DNA from: VRUE01 sp963717375
GTDB lineage: Bacteria > Actinomycetota > Thermoleophilia > Solirubrobacterales > 70-9
NCBI GenBank assembly: GCA_963717375.1
Contig: OY970329.1
Span: 744,001-808,000, forward strand
Direction: 5' to 3'
Length of the DNA stretch: 64,000 nt
The position numbers and the translations under genes were made by a program. How positions within the stretch are numbered: position 1 is the stretch's first letter; every line of letters starts with the position of its first letter. The notes beneath the pieces are model-generated. The model searched no databases, was not told the origin of the DNA, and worked only from the letters and a program-made list of their open reading frames with translations. Below are positions 34,897 to 43,075 of the stretch, piece after piece.

Positions 34897-36450
34897 CTAC
34901 TTTCCGAGGCCCGCGATCAACTTCGCCGTCGCCAGTTCTTCGACATCATCGCCGGCGCCGAGCGCGAGGTATTCGATCTTTTTCAAGTACGGAACGGCTT
35001 CCCAGAAATCTGTTTTCGAGCGAGGGACCAATGCTTCTGCCAAGCGCAGGGCACTGGCGCCGTCGACGAAGGCGCTGATCGGCCTATCGCCCAGAGAGGC
35101 GACTGCGGCCTTGTACGTGGGGCTGTCGGAAAGGATCGGGCCCGAGCCCGCTTCAAGGCCCCGGCCGGCGCCGGCCAGCCCGTAGCCCACCACGATCCGG
35201 CCGTCCTTGCCGACAACGACGATTGCTTTGCCACCGAGCTCGGGACTGTGGATCAAGAAACCGCTCGCCCGACCGTTCACCGCGGCCACTCCTGGGACTT
35301 TGACGAGGGGCAGCAGTTTGCCGAGATTGGCAACCGCTTCGGCCGCTTCGTCATCCTTGCCAGTCACGACCATGGCGCCGCCGAGGGTGCTCCTGCTGTC
35401 CCCTTCTACGAAGGCAGCCGCGTCTTCAAGCGAAGTGGCGACTTTATCCAGGTCGATCCCGGCCTGGCTGAGGATGCTCTTCAGCGAGCGGGGCGGCAGT
35501 TTGGGCGGGATACCGGTCTTGTCGAGGTTGTCGATCACTTTTTTGAACTGTGCGCCAAAGTCAGAGACCGCGAAGGCGGCAACCGATTCCGCGGGCATCG
35601 TCCCGAGCAGCTTGGAGGCATCGCCGCGGGGCGGCTTCTCGCCACCGAGGTCGCTGCTCAGGTCGACCTCGATCTGATCGGAGCCGGGGATCACGCTGGC
35701 CACGGCGGTTGCTTTGCTCGGGTCGATGCCGGAGCTCTGAAGAACTGCCTTGGCCTGCGGATCGATCTTTTTTTCGGACTGTTCGATCACTCCACCCACA
35801 TCAACGTAGATATCGGCAAGGCTTCCGTCGGAAGCGGCGTCAAAGGCCGTCTGAAAGCGGTCTTCGTCGGCCAGCGAATCGCCGTCCGATGCGTCCACGG
35901 CGGCTTTGAATGCCTTATCGCCAGCGGCGATTACGAGCCATTCGCCGACCACGCCGATCGCGTTTTCTTCCGAGCCGCCGAGCTTGAAGTCAACGCCTTC
36001 GTAAGAGAGATCCTTAGAGGCGTCCTGACTTCGGCTGGACTGCTTGTCGATGAACGTCTGCGTCGCCTCCGTATCGGTGGTCTGGATCGCGATCAAGGGA
36101 TCGGAGAGTTCGCCGTTTTCCAGCCGTTCAAAGGCCACCCCTGCGGTCTCGCCCAGCCAAGGTTCTATTTCCTTGGCGAAGTCGACCGGTTCGCCCTCGC
36201 CGGCTGAACTTTCGAGTTCGGAGACAACGTAGTCGCCGAGATTGTCGATGCCAGCGATCGTCTTAGCGGTCGCATCAACGTTTGACTTGAGTTCACCGGT
36301 TGGCTTCAGATTGCCTTCGACGTAGACAAGCGAACCCGGGGACGCGAGGCTTGCCGGACCGGAGCTAGAGCTGGAGCTGTTGCCACAACCGGCGACGGCA
36401 AGCGCGGCGAGAACGGCGAGAACCGAAATGGGTAGACCGATCTTGATCAT
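34897..36450 (-). CDS. DUF3352 lipoprotein
   Basis: A 517-residue protein from the ATG at 36450; the open frame upstream is arginine-rich and unlikely to be coding. A signal sequence ends in the lipobox LAVAGC, followed by a serine-rich linker. The body, with repeated SLVYVEGNL-, ADIYVDVGG- and AFVDGASAL-type beta segments, matches the DUF3352 family of exported actinobacterial proteins. Function is unknown. It sits between glmS and acpS in an otherwise cell-wall-linked block. Confidence 0.82.
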   Translation of the reverse strand: MIKIGLPISVLAVLAALAVAGCGNSSSSSSGPASLASPGSLVYVEGNLKPTGELKSNVDATAKTIAGIDNLGDYVVSELESSAGEGEPVDFAKEIEPWLGETAGVAFERLENGELSDPLIAIQTTDTEATQTFIDKQSSRSQDASKDLSYEGVDFKLGGSEENAIGVVGEWLVIAAGDKAFKAAVDASDGDSLADEDRFQTAFDAASDGSLADIYVDVGGVIEQSEKKIDPQAKAVLQSSGIDPSKATAVASVIPGSDQIEVDLSSDLGGEKPPRGDASKLLGTMPAESVAAFAVSDFGAQFKKVIDNLDKTGIPPKLPPRSLKSILSQAGIDLDKVATSLEDAAAFVEGDSRSTLGGAMVVTGKDDEAAEAVANLGKLLPLVKVPGVAAVNGRASGFLIHSPELGGKAIVVVGKDGRIVVGYGLAGAGRGLEAGSGPILSDSPTYKAAVASLGDRPISAFVDGASALRLAEALVPRSKTDFWEAVPYLKKIEYLALGAGDDVEELATAKLIAGLGK

Positions 36451-36476
36451 TGGCCGGGAAGGGTAGCGGTACAGGA

Positions 36477-38336
36477 CTACTCGACGGTGACGGTCTTTGC
36501 CAGGTTGCGCGGCTGGTCGACGTTGAGGCCGCGAGCGCGGGCGATGTCGTAAGCGAGCAGCTGCAGTGGCAGGACCGCGAGGATCGGCTGCAGGATCCAG
36601 TCGGTGCGGGCGACCTCGATCGTCTCGTCGGCGACGTCGGCGACCCGCTCGCACCCTTCGGTCGCGATCGCGATCGTCTGCGCACCGCGAGCGCGCACCT
36701 CTTCGACGTTGGAGAGGACCTTGTCGAGAACCGGACTCTCGGTGGCCACGCAGATCACTGGGGTCGACTCGTCGAGCAGCGCGATCGGGCCGTGCTTCAT
36801 CTCACCGGCCGCGTAGGCGTCGGTCGGGATGTAGGAGATCTCGCGCAACTTCAGCGCCCCCTCGAGGCAGACCGGGAGGCCGATGTGACGGCCCAGGTAG
36901 AGGAAGAACTGCTGCTCGTGATGAGCATCGGAGACCTCCCGCACGCGATCCTCGATCGTGGCCAAGGTGGTCTCGATCTTCGACGGGATCGCCTTCAGCT
37001 CGGCGACCAGCTCGGTGAGGCGCCCGGCATCCAGCGTGCCCCGTAGCTCGGCCAGTCGCAGGCCGATCAGATACATCGCCGCAACCTGGGCGACGAAGGT
37101 CTTGGTCGCCGCGACGCTGATCTCGAGCCCGGCGCGGGTGTAGAGGACGGCGTCGGAGTCGCGCGTGGCCTGGCTGCCCATCACGTTGGTGATTGCCAGC
37201 ACCTTGGCTCCGTTTTCTTTGGCGAGGCGCATCGCCGCCAGCGTGTCGGCGGTCTCGCCCGACTGGGTTATCCCGATCACCAGGTCGCCGTGCCCGATCA
37301 CCGGGTTGCGGTAGCGGTACTCGGAGGCGACGTCCATCTCGACCGGCACCCGCGCCCACTCCTCGATCGCGTAGCGACCGATCAGGCCGGCGTGGTAGGA
37401 AGTTCCACAGGCGACGATCACGATCCGCTTCAGGTCGCGCAGGTAGGAATCCTCGAGCTCGACCTCGGAGAGGTCGACGCCGTCGTCACCGGGCAGGCGG
37501 TCGGCGATCGTTTCCGCCACAGCGTCGGCCTGTTCGTGGATCTCCTTCAGCATGTAGGTCTCGTAGCCGCCCTTCTCGGCGGCCTCCTCGTCCCACTCGA
37601 TCTCCTCGGCCTCGCGCTGCACCGGGTTGCCCTCGGCGTCGGTGATCCGCACCCCGGAGGCGTCGATCGTGACGACCTCGTCGTTTTCGATCGCCACCGC
37701 CCGGCGAGTCTCGGCGAGGAAGGCCGGGATCGCGGAGGCGAGGAAGCTCTCGCCCTCCCCCACGCCGGCGACCAGCGGGCACTCCTTGCGGGCCCCGACC
37801 AGCAGGCCCGGCTGCTCAACGTGCATCGCGACGAAGGCGTAGTGGCCGCGCAGCTCGGCGAAGGCGGCGCGGACGGCGGCGGCGAGGTCGCCGTCGTAAT
37901 GGGTGGCGATCAGGTGGGCAACGACCTCGGCGTCTGTTTCGGAGCTGAACTCCTGGCCTTCGGACTCGAGCCGGCGGCGCAGCTTGGCGTGGTTCTCGAC
38001 GATCCCGTTGAGGACGATGTGGACCCGGTCGGAGCTGTCGCTGTGCGGGTGGGCGTTCTCCTCGGTGACGCGGCCGTGAGTCGCCCAGCGTGTGTGGGCG
38101 ACGCCGGTCGTCGCGGGAGGCGCAGCAACCGCGACGCCGCCGCCGTCCTCGCCCTCCTGATCGATCGCTGCACGCAGATTGTCGAGGTTGCCGACCGCGC
38201 GCACGCTGTCGATGCGGCCGTCGTCGATCACCGAGACGCCGGCCGAGTCATAGCCGCGGTACTCGAGCTTCTCCAGCCCAGCGACAAGCAGTCCCAAGCA
38301 GGGACGGGAACCCACATATCCAACAATTCCGCACAT
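36477..38336 (-). CDS. glmS: Glutamine-fructose-6-phosphate aminotransferase (isomerizing)
   Basis: A 619-residue enzyme. The start at 38336 puts Cys2 (MCGIVGYVG) as the N-terminal nucleophile of the glutaminase domain. Two SIS isomerase domains follow, including CGTSYHAG, TQSGETADTLAAMR and the C-terminal RNLAKTVTVE. It makes glucosamine-6-phosphate, feeding GlmM. No glmS ribozyme-like leader is present in the 29 bases before the start. Confidence 0.97.
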   Translation of the reverse strand: MCGIVGYVGSRPCLGLLVAGLEKLEYRGYDSAGVSVIDDGRIDSVRAVGNLDNLRAAIDQEGEDGGGVAVAAPPATTGVAHTRWATHGRVTEENAHPHSDSSDRVHIVLNGIVENHAKLRRRLESEGQEFSSETDAEVVAHLIATHYDGDLAAAVRAAFAELRGHYAFVAMHVEQPGLLVGARKECPLVAGVGEGESFLASAIPAFLAETRRAVAIENDEVVTIDASGVRITDAEGNPVQREAEEIEWDEEAAEKGGYETYMLKEIHEQADAVAETIADRLPGDDGVDLSEVELEDSYLRDLKRIVIVACGTSYHAGLIGRYAIEEWARVPVEMDVASEYRYRNPVIGHGDLVIGITQSGETADTLAAMRLAKENGAKVLAITNVMGSQATRDSDAVLYTRAGLEISVAATKTFVAQVAAMYLIGLRLAELRGTLDAGRLTELVAELKAIPSKIETTLATIEDRVREVSDAHHEQQFFLYLGRHIGLPVCLEGALKLREISYIPTDAYAAGEMKHGPIALLDESTPVICVATESPVLDKVLSNVEEVRARGAQTIAIATEGCERVADVADETIEVARTDWILQPILAVLPLQLLAYDIARARGLNVDQPRNLAKTVTVE

Positions 38337-38365
38337 AAGGTCGATGAAGGGTAGAGACCGGCGGT

Positions 38366-39679
38366 TTAGCCGAGCTCTTGACGAACCAACGTGACAAGGC
38401 GCTCGCAAATCGCGTCGGCCTCCTCGGCACTTGGCGCCTCAGCCATCACGCGCACCAGCGGCTCGGTCCCCGACGGGCGCAGCAGGACGCGACCGCGACC
38501 CTCGAGGTCCTTCCCCTCGCGCTCGACCGCCTCCCAAACCGCGTCGGCGCCGGCGATCGCCTCGCGATCGGCGACCTCGACGTTGATCAGGGTCTGCGGC
38601 AGCTTCTCCATCGGCGCCACCCCGGCCAGCTCGCGGCCGGCCAGCTCGCGCATCGTCGCCAGCGCGGCGGCGGTGCCGTCGCCGGTGGCGACAAAGCGGG
38701 TGTCGATGATGTGGCCGGACTGCTCGCCGCCCAGCGCCCAGCTGCGCTCGCGCAGCTCGTCGAGGACATAGCGGTCGCCGACGCTGGTCACGGCGACCTC
38801 GATCCCCGCCTCCTCCATCGCCTGGTGGAAGCCGTAGTTGCTCATCACCGTCACCGCCACGCCGCCGGCCAACTCGCCCCGGGCCGCCATGCCACGCGCC
38901 GCCAAGGCAATCAGCTCGTCACCGTCGTGGGTGCGGCCGGAACCATCGACGGCGAGGACGCGGTCGCCGTCGCCGTCAAATGCGAAGCCTACCGTCGCCT
39001 CGGAGGCGACCATCGCCGCCGCCAGCGAATCGAGGTGCGTGGAGCCGCAACCGTCGTTGATGTTGCGGCCGTCGGGCTCGGTCGCGATCGTCTCGACCGT
39101 GGCGCCGAGGCGCTCGAAGATCATCGGCGCGGCGCGGAAGGTAGCGCCGTTGGCGCAGTCGAGCACGACGCGGCGACCGGAGAGGTCGATCGGGAAGGCG
39201 GACTCGAGCGCCCGTAGGTAGTCCTCCAGGCCACCGTTGAGCTCGCTCACGCTACCCGGATCAACCGCATCGGCCCCGGCGTCGATCAACGACTCGATCC
39301 GCGCCTCGGCGGCGTCGTCGAGCTTCGTCCCCTGCGCCGAGAAGAACTTGATCCCGTTGTCGCGATAGGGGTTATGGGAGGCGGAGACGACCGCAGCGAG
39401 GTCGAGGCCGAGGCGCTTGACCAAGATCGCCGCCGCCGGCGTCGGCAGCACGCCGCCGAGCAGGGCATCGCCGCCCGCGGCCGCGATCCCGGCCGCCAGC
39501 GCGGACTCGAGCATCGGCCCCGACTCGCGCGTGTCGCGCACGATCAGCACCTGCGGACGCTCTGCCTCCAGCGAGGCGGTGGCGGCCCGACCGAGCGCCG
39601 TCGCCAGCTCTGCTGTGAGGAACGTACCGGCCTCTCCTCGGACCCCATCGGTTCCGAAGAGCTTGCGCCCTGTTGTCAT
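38366..39679 (-). CDS. glmM: Phosphoglucosamine mutase
   Basis: A 437-residue alpha-D-phosphohexomutase. The phosphoserine loop is VSASHNPYRDNGIKFF, the metal-binding loop DGDGDR, and the C-terminal phosphate-binding loop RPSGTEPLVRV. It interconverts glucosamine-6- and 1-phosphate for UDP-GlcNAc. It sits directly between rpsI and glmS, as in many actinobacteria. Confidence 0.97.
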   Translation of the reverse strand: MTTGRKLFGTDGVRGEAGTFLTAELATALGRAATASLEAERPQVLIVRDTRESGPMLESALAAGIAAAGGDALLGGVLPTPAAAILVKRLGLDLAAVVSASHNPYRDNGIKFFSAQGTKLDDAAEARIESLIDAGADAVDPGSVSELNGGLEDYLRALESAFPIDLSGRRVVLDCANGATFRAAPMIFERLGATVETIATEPDGRNINDGCGSTHLDSLAAAMVASEATVGFAFDGDGDRVLAVDGSGRTHDGDELIALAARGMAARGELAGGVAVTVMSNYGFHQAMEEAGIEVAVTSVGDRYVLDELRERSWALGGEQSGHIIDTRFVATGDGTAAALATMRELAGRELAGVAPMEKLPQTLINVEVADREAIAGADAVWEAVEREGKDLEGRGRVLLRPSGTEPLVRVMAEAPSAEEADAICERLVTLVRQELG

Positions 39680-39689
39680 CGACTGGCTC

Positions 39690-40595
39690 CTAACGCTTGG
39701 AGAACTGAGGCCGCTTGCGCGCCTTCTTCAGGCCGGCCTTCTTGCGCTCCTTGGCCCGCGCATCGCGGGTAAGGAAGCCGCGGCGCTTGAGCTCGCCGCG
39801 CAACTCGGGGTCGATCTCGGTCAGCGCCCGGGCAATCCCGTGGCGCACCGCCCCGGCCTGGCCGCTGATGCCGCCGCCGTGGACGCGGACGCGGACGTCG
39901 ACGTTGCCCTCGTAACCAGTGATCGTCAGCGGCTGCATCGCCGTCGTCTGGTGCAGGGGCCGGGGGAAGAACTCCGCCAGCTCGCGTTTGTTGATCTGCA
40001 CCTTGCCGCTGCCGGGCAGCAACGTCACCCGGGCGATCGAAGTCTTGCGCTTGCCGGTGGCGAGGTAACGAGCGTCGCCCTCGAGCTTTGCCGGCGCTCG
40101 GCTAGCGGCGCTCGGCTCCTCCTCGGCATCTCCAACCAGCGCCGCCTCGCGCTGGCGCCGCTCCTCCTCTTCGGCCTCCTTGCGAGCCTGCTCCTCAGCG
40201 CTGAGCGGCCGCTCCTCCGACTCAACCGCAATCGGCTCCAGGTCGGCGCCAGGAATGACGTCCTTCTTCTTCTCCTCAGCTTTGGGCTGCTCGGCGGGCT
40301 CCTCAGCGACCTCGCGCTGCTCCTCGGCGACAGGCTCCTCGGCGGTCTCGCCATCGGCCTCGGGCGCCTCATCAGCCTGCTGCTCCTCCGCAACAGGCTC
40401 CTCGGCGGCGTCTCCTTCGGCGGCGGGCTCCTCGGCCACCGGCTCAGGCGCCTCGTCCGCGGGTGGCGTGGGTGTGGGCTCCTCGCCCGCAGCTTGCGAG
40501 GACGAGGAGTCCTCACCCGCGACAGGACCCGCGGTCTCGGCCTCCGAGCCCTCGTCTGGGGTGTCCTGCACGTCTTTGGTCTCGTCGTCGATCAA
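39690..40595 (-). CDS. rpsI: Ribosomal protein S9 with long acidic N-terminal extension
   Basis: A 301-residue protein. The last ~128 residues are canonical S9, from YLATGKRKTSIARV (near residue 177) to the basic tail RKRPQFSKR that reaches the P site. The first ~172 residues are an acidic, Ala/Pro/Glu-rich low-complexity region with repeats such as AEEPVAEE, absent from ordinary S9 (~130 residues). The ATG at 40595 overlaps the rplM stop by four bases, as expected for the rplM-rpsI operon, and supports translation of the extension. An internal start cannot be excluded. Confidence 0.9.
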   Translation of the reverse strand: MIDDETKDVQDTPDEGSEAETAGPVAGEDSSSSQAAGEEPTPTPPADEAPEPVAEEPAAEGDAAEEPVAEEQQADEAPEADGETAEEPVAEEQREVAEEPAEQPKAEEKKKDVIPGADLEPIAVESEERPLSAEEQARKEAEEEERRQREAALVGDAEEEPSAASRAPAKLEGDARYLATGKRKTSIARVTLLPGSGKVQINKRELAEFFPRPLHQTTAMQPLTITGYEGNVDVRVRVHGGGISGQAGAVRHGIARALTEIDPELRGELKRRGFLTRDARAKERKKAGLKKARKRPQFSKR

Positions 40596-41026
40596 GTCTG
40601 TATCTCCATCGGTTTCGGCTGCTGCGCAGCGTGCGGGTGCTCAGGCCCGGCGTAGACCTTGAGCTTGGTTAGCTGCTGGCGGGCGAGCCGGTTGCGGGGA
40701 AGCATCCCCTTGACCGCCTTGCGGATGACCTCCTCAGGACGACGCTCAAGCATCTCGGCCAGCGTGCGGGACTTGATCCCACCCGGGTAGCCGCTGTGGC
40801 GCCAGTAGCGCTTCTGGTTCAGCTTGTCGCCGGTGACGTGGATTTTCTCCGCGTTGATGACGACGATGAAGTCACCGGTGTCGATGTGCGGCGTGTACTC
40901 GGGCTTGCGCTTGCCGCGCAGAGCGTCCGCAATCCGAGTCGCGAGACGGCCCAGAGTCTGGCCCTCGGCGTCGACGACATACCAGTCACGCTGGCGGTCG
41001 GAAGGTTTGGCGACATAGGTCTTCAT
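40592..41026 (-). CDS. rplM: Ribosomal protein L13
   Basis: A 144-residue L13 from the ATG at 41026, with DWYVVDAEGQTLGRLAT, DALRGK and the L13 signature around MLPRNRLARQQLTKLKVYAGPEHPHAAQQP. It binds 23S rRNA in early 50S assembly. It is the first gene of the block rplM-rpsI-glmM-glmS. The promoter must lie in the 254-bp region shared with the M23 peptidase gene. Confidence 0.97.
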   Translation of the reverse strand: MKTYVAKPSDRQRDWYVVDAEGQTLGRLATRIADALRGKRKPEYTPHIDTGDFIVVINAEKIHVTGDKLNQKRYWRHSGYPGGIKSRTLAEMLERRPEEVIRKAVKGMLPRNRLARQQLTKLKVYAGPEHPHAAQQPKPMEIQT

Positions 41027-41083
41027 CAGAGAAAAGCCGCGGGGAGCTCCCAGCGGCCACGGCATGATAGCCGCCACGCCGAC

Positions 41084-41115
41084 TTGGTGTACACGGCCGC
41101 GTCGCTGTCTATACT
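41084..41115 (+). promoter_or_regulatory. Candidate promoter of the riboswitch-M23 peptidase transcript
   Basis: TATACT at 41110-41115 is a good -10 element. TTGGTG at 41084-41089 is a possible -35 with long 20-bp spacing. Transcription would begin near 41122, right where the structured leader starts. Confidence 0.45.
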
Positions 41116-41120
41116 GCCGC

Positions 41121-41277
41121 GCCAACAACTGCCTAATCCCGGCCCCACATGTGGCTGGGAGCGGAGGAACCGCAGGAACCGTTGCAGGTTCCCGGGGCGA
41201 ATCGGCCGAAAAGGTCGTAGCGCATCTCTTTCAGCGCGAGCCCGACAGCTAACTCCGCAGGCGAACGAAAGAGAGGG
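41121..41277 (+). promoter_or_regulatory. c-di-AMP riboswitch (ydaO-yuaA type)
   Basis: The leader contains the family's conserved blocks in order: ggttcccggggcgaatc (41187-41203), then gagcccgacagctaac (41238-41253), then gaaagagagggc just before the start. The ctctttc at 41226-41232 can pair with gaaagag at 41267-41273. In actinobacteria this riboswitch typically precedes cell-wall hydrolase genes, as here. High c-di-AMP would be expected to turn expression off. The 5' boundary is approximate. Confidence 0.85.
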
Positions 41278-41280
41278 CAC

Positions 41281-42228
41281 GTGGCACGCAAGAGCGCCAG
41301 GCCTTGGTTGGCGGTAGTCCACATAACGATTGCGGCGGCGATCCTGCTGCTGATGTTCACCGGGCCGGCCTCGGCGACGACGGGTGGCGCTTTCACCGCC
41401 ACCGGCGGCCCGCCTCCCCCCGGCAGCCCCAGCGGCACGCCGGCGGCCGAAGCGCCAAGCGCGGGCGTGCTCAGCCTCGTCTCCGCCCAGGCCACCCCGC
41501 GCAAATCCTTCTTCTACGGCTTCCGCTATCCCAGCGTCCGCTTCGCGATCGCCAGCACGCAGGCGCAGAACGATCTCCAGATCGACGTCGTCAACGCCGC
41601 CGGCGAAGTGGCACGCAGCTTCTACCGCAACGACGTCGAACCGAACGTCGAAGTCCGCATTCGCTGGGACGGGATGACGAGCGAAGGCCGGCCGGCCCGC
41701 AACGGCCGCTACAGCTTCCGCATCGAGGCGCAGGGCACTGTCCCGGCGCCGGCCGCCCGGGCCTCAGCCTCGACCGAACCGCTCGACCTCGGCTTCGACC
41801 TCTACGGCTACGCCTTCCCGATCCTCGGCGCTCACGAATTCGCCCTGGGAGCCGGTCGCTTCGGCGCCGCCCGCTCCGGTCACACCCACGAGGGCCAGGA
41901 CACGATGGCCGCCTGCGGCACGCCGCTGATCGCCGCCCGCGGCGGCACGGTCCAGTACTCCGGCTACCAATCGGCGGCCGGCAACTACATCGTGATCGAC
42001 GGCAAGGGGACCTCGCTCGACTTCATGTACGCGCACCTGGCCGAACCCTCGCCGCTGCTGACCGGAGAACCGGTCCGCACCGGGCAGCCGATCGGCATCG
42101 TCGGCGACACCGGCGACGCCACCGCCTGCCACCTCCACTTCGAGATCTGGACCGCGCCGGGCTGGTACGAGGGCGGCAGCCCGATAGACCCGCTGCCCTA
42201 CCTCGAAAAGTGGGACGCCTACAGCTGA
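41281..42228 (+). CDS. Secreted M23 (LytM-type) peptidase
   Basis: A 315-residue exported protein, GTG start. A hydrophobic signal or anchor segment covers residues 10-32, then a Gly/Pro-rich linker. Residues 70-150 form a FlgD-like Ig domain (RIRWDGMTSEGRPARNGRYSF), followed by the M23 domain with His203-x3-Asp207 (HEGQD) and HLHFE (His284, His286) zinc and catalytic residues. It should cut peptidoglycan cross-bridges. The c-di-AMP riboswitch upstream links it to osmotic and wall control. It ends overlapping the convergent membrane protein gene. Confidence 0.92.
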   Translation: MARKSARPWLAVVHITIAAAILLLMFTGPASATTGGAFTATGGPPPPGSPSGTPAAEAPSAGVLSLVSAQATPRKSFFYGFRYPSVRFAIASTQAQNDLQIDVVNAAGEVARSFYRNDVEPNVEVRIRWDGMTSEGRPARNGRYSFRIEAQGTVPAPAARASASTEPLDLGFDLYGYAFPILGAHEFALGAGRFGAARSGHTHEGQDTMAACGTPLIAARGGTVQYSGYQSAAGNYIVIDGKGTSLDFMYAHLAEPSPLLTGEPVRTGQPIGIVGDTGDATACHLHFEIWTAPGWYEGGSPIDPLPYLEKWDAYS

Positions 42229-43052
42229 TTGCGGGTAGAGCTTTTCCAGGTCACTAGCGCCAAGGCCACGGCAACCGGCACGGTGGCCGGCAACTGGTCA
42301 ACCGCGAAGAAGAGCAGGTCGAAAACGAGGGCGAGGACGGCAACCAGCGCTGCTGCCCAGGACTGGCGCGAGCGAGACCCCGCAAGCAGGCAGCCGACCA
42401 AGGCGGCGATGAAGAGGTCGCCGAAGCCCATCTGGGCGGAGCCGAAGTGAACGGCCTGGAGCTGGGGCAGGCCGGCGGCGGGAGCAGCGGCGTCGAGCAC
42501 CGCGTTCGGCCCCTGCAGCAAGTCCGAGGCGATGTAGACAGTGTCGATGACGGCCATTGCGTAGACCCCCAGGCGCAGCCACCGCGCCGGCACACCCCAA
42601 ACGAGCAGCCAGCCCAGGGTCACGCAGGCAAGCCCCGAGAGCGTGGTCGCCGCCGCCTCACCGACGAGCGAGTGTGGCGAGACCCAAGCGAGGGCAAAGA
42701 GTGCGGCCACGGCCGAACCCGACACCAGCCAGTCCGAACTATCACCGCCGCTTCGCGAGTCCGCGTGAACCCGCGTATATGGGGGGTTCACGCGGACTCG
42801 CGTCAAAGCCGCGAGCGCGCAGGCGGCCAGCGGCGGCACGGCAACGAGGGCGATGTAGGTAAGCGCGTCCGCCGAGCCCGGCGCGACTTCGATCGCGCCG
42901 ATCACGATGACGATCGAGAACGCCGGCACCAGCGCCCACCAGGGACTGCTCAGGCCCTCCATCCACGCGGGTCGCCGCTGCGGTGCCGGCAGCGCCACGA
43001 GCGCCGCCTGCACTAGGCCGAGGATCGAGATCGAGACAGCGAACGACGGCAT
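42219..43052 (-). CDS. Polytopic membrane protein with GxGD-like motif
   Basis: A 277-residue protein with about nine hydrophobic segments. Two membrane aspartates stand out: VIDTVYIASD in one helix and QMGFGDLFIAALVG at the start of the next. This is the arrangement of presenilin/GxGD intramembrane aspartyl proteases, but the first motif lacks the usual YD. The assignment is a hypothesis. A hydrophilic loop (around VRVNPPYTRVHADSRS) is encoded by a near-perfect palindrome. It is upstream of guaA's 3' end and convergent with the M23 gene. Confidence 0.65.
   Translation of the reverse strand: MPSFAVSISILGLVQAALVALPAPQRRPAWMEGLSSPWWALVPAFSIVIVIGAIEVAPGSADALTYIALVAVPPLAACALAALTRVRVNPPYTRVHADSRSGGDSSDWLVSGSAVAALFALAWVSPHSLVGEAAATTLSGLACVTLGWLLVWGVPARWLRLGVYAMAVIDTVYIASDLLQGPNAVLDAAAPAAGLPQLQAVHFGSAQMGFGDLFIAALVGCLLAGSRSRQSWAAALVAVLALVFDLLFFAVDQLPATVPVAVALALVTWKSSTRNQL
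42754..42802. repeat. 49-bp palindromic element inside a coding sequence
   Basis: Perfect 19-bp arms (42754-42772 and 42784-42802) enclose an 11-base loop (gcgtatatggg). The element lies wholly within the membrane protein frame at 42219-43052 and encodes part of a hydrophilic loop without breaking the frame. Just outside the arms gctt and aagc extend the symmetry with a 3-base bulge. Confidence 0.9.
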
Positions 43053-43075
43053 CAGAGCGCCGTCCTAGCCGCGGC

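Noticed and set aside
37290..38354. Long plus-strand open frame opposite glmS.
   Set aside because: An antisense shadow typical of GC-rich genes; the minus strand encodes a full, conserved GlmS. The same applies to many other long antisense frames (for example 11648-12766, 19314-20027, 24334-26958).
38337..38365. Possible glmS ribozyme.
   Set aside because: Only 29 bases separate glmM and glmS, far too short for the ribozyme, and no motif is seen.
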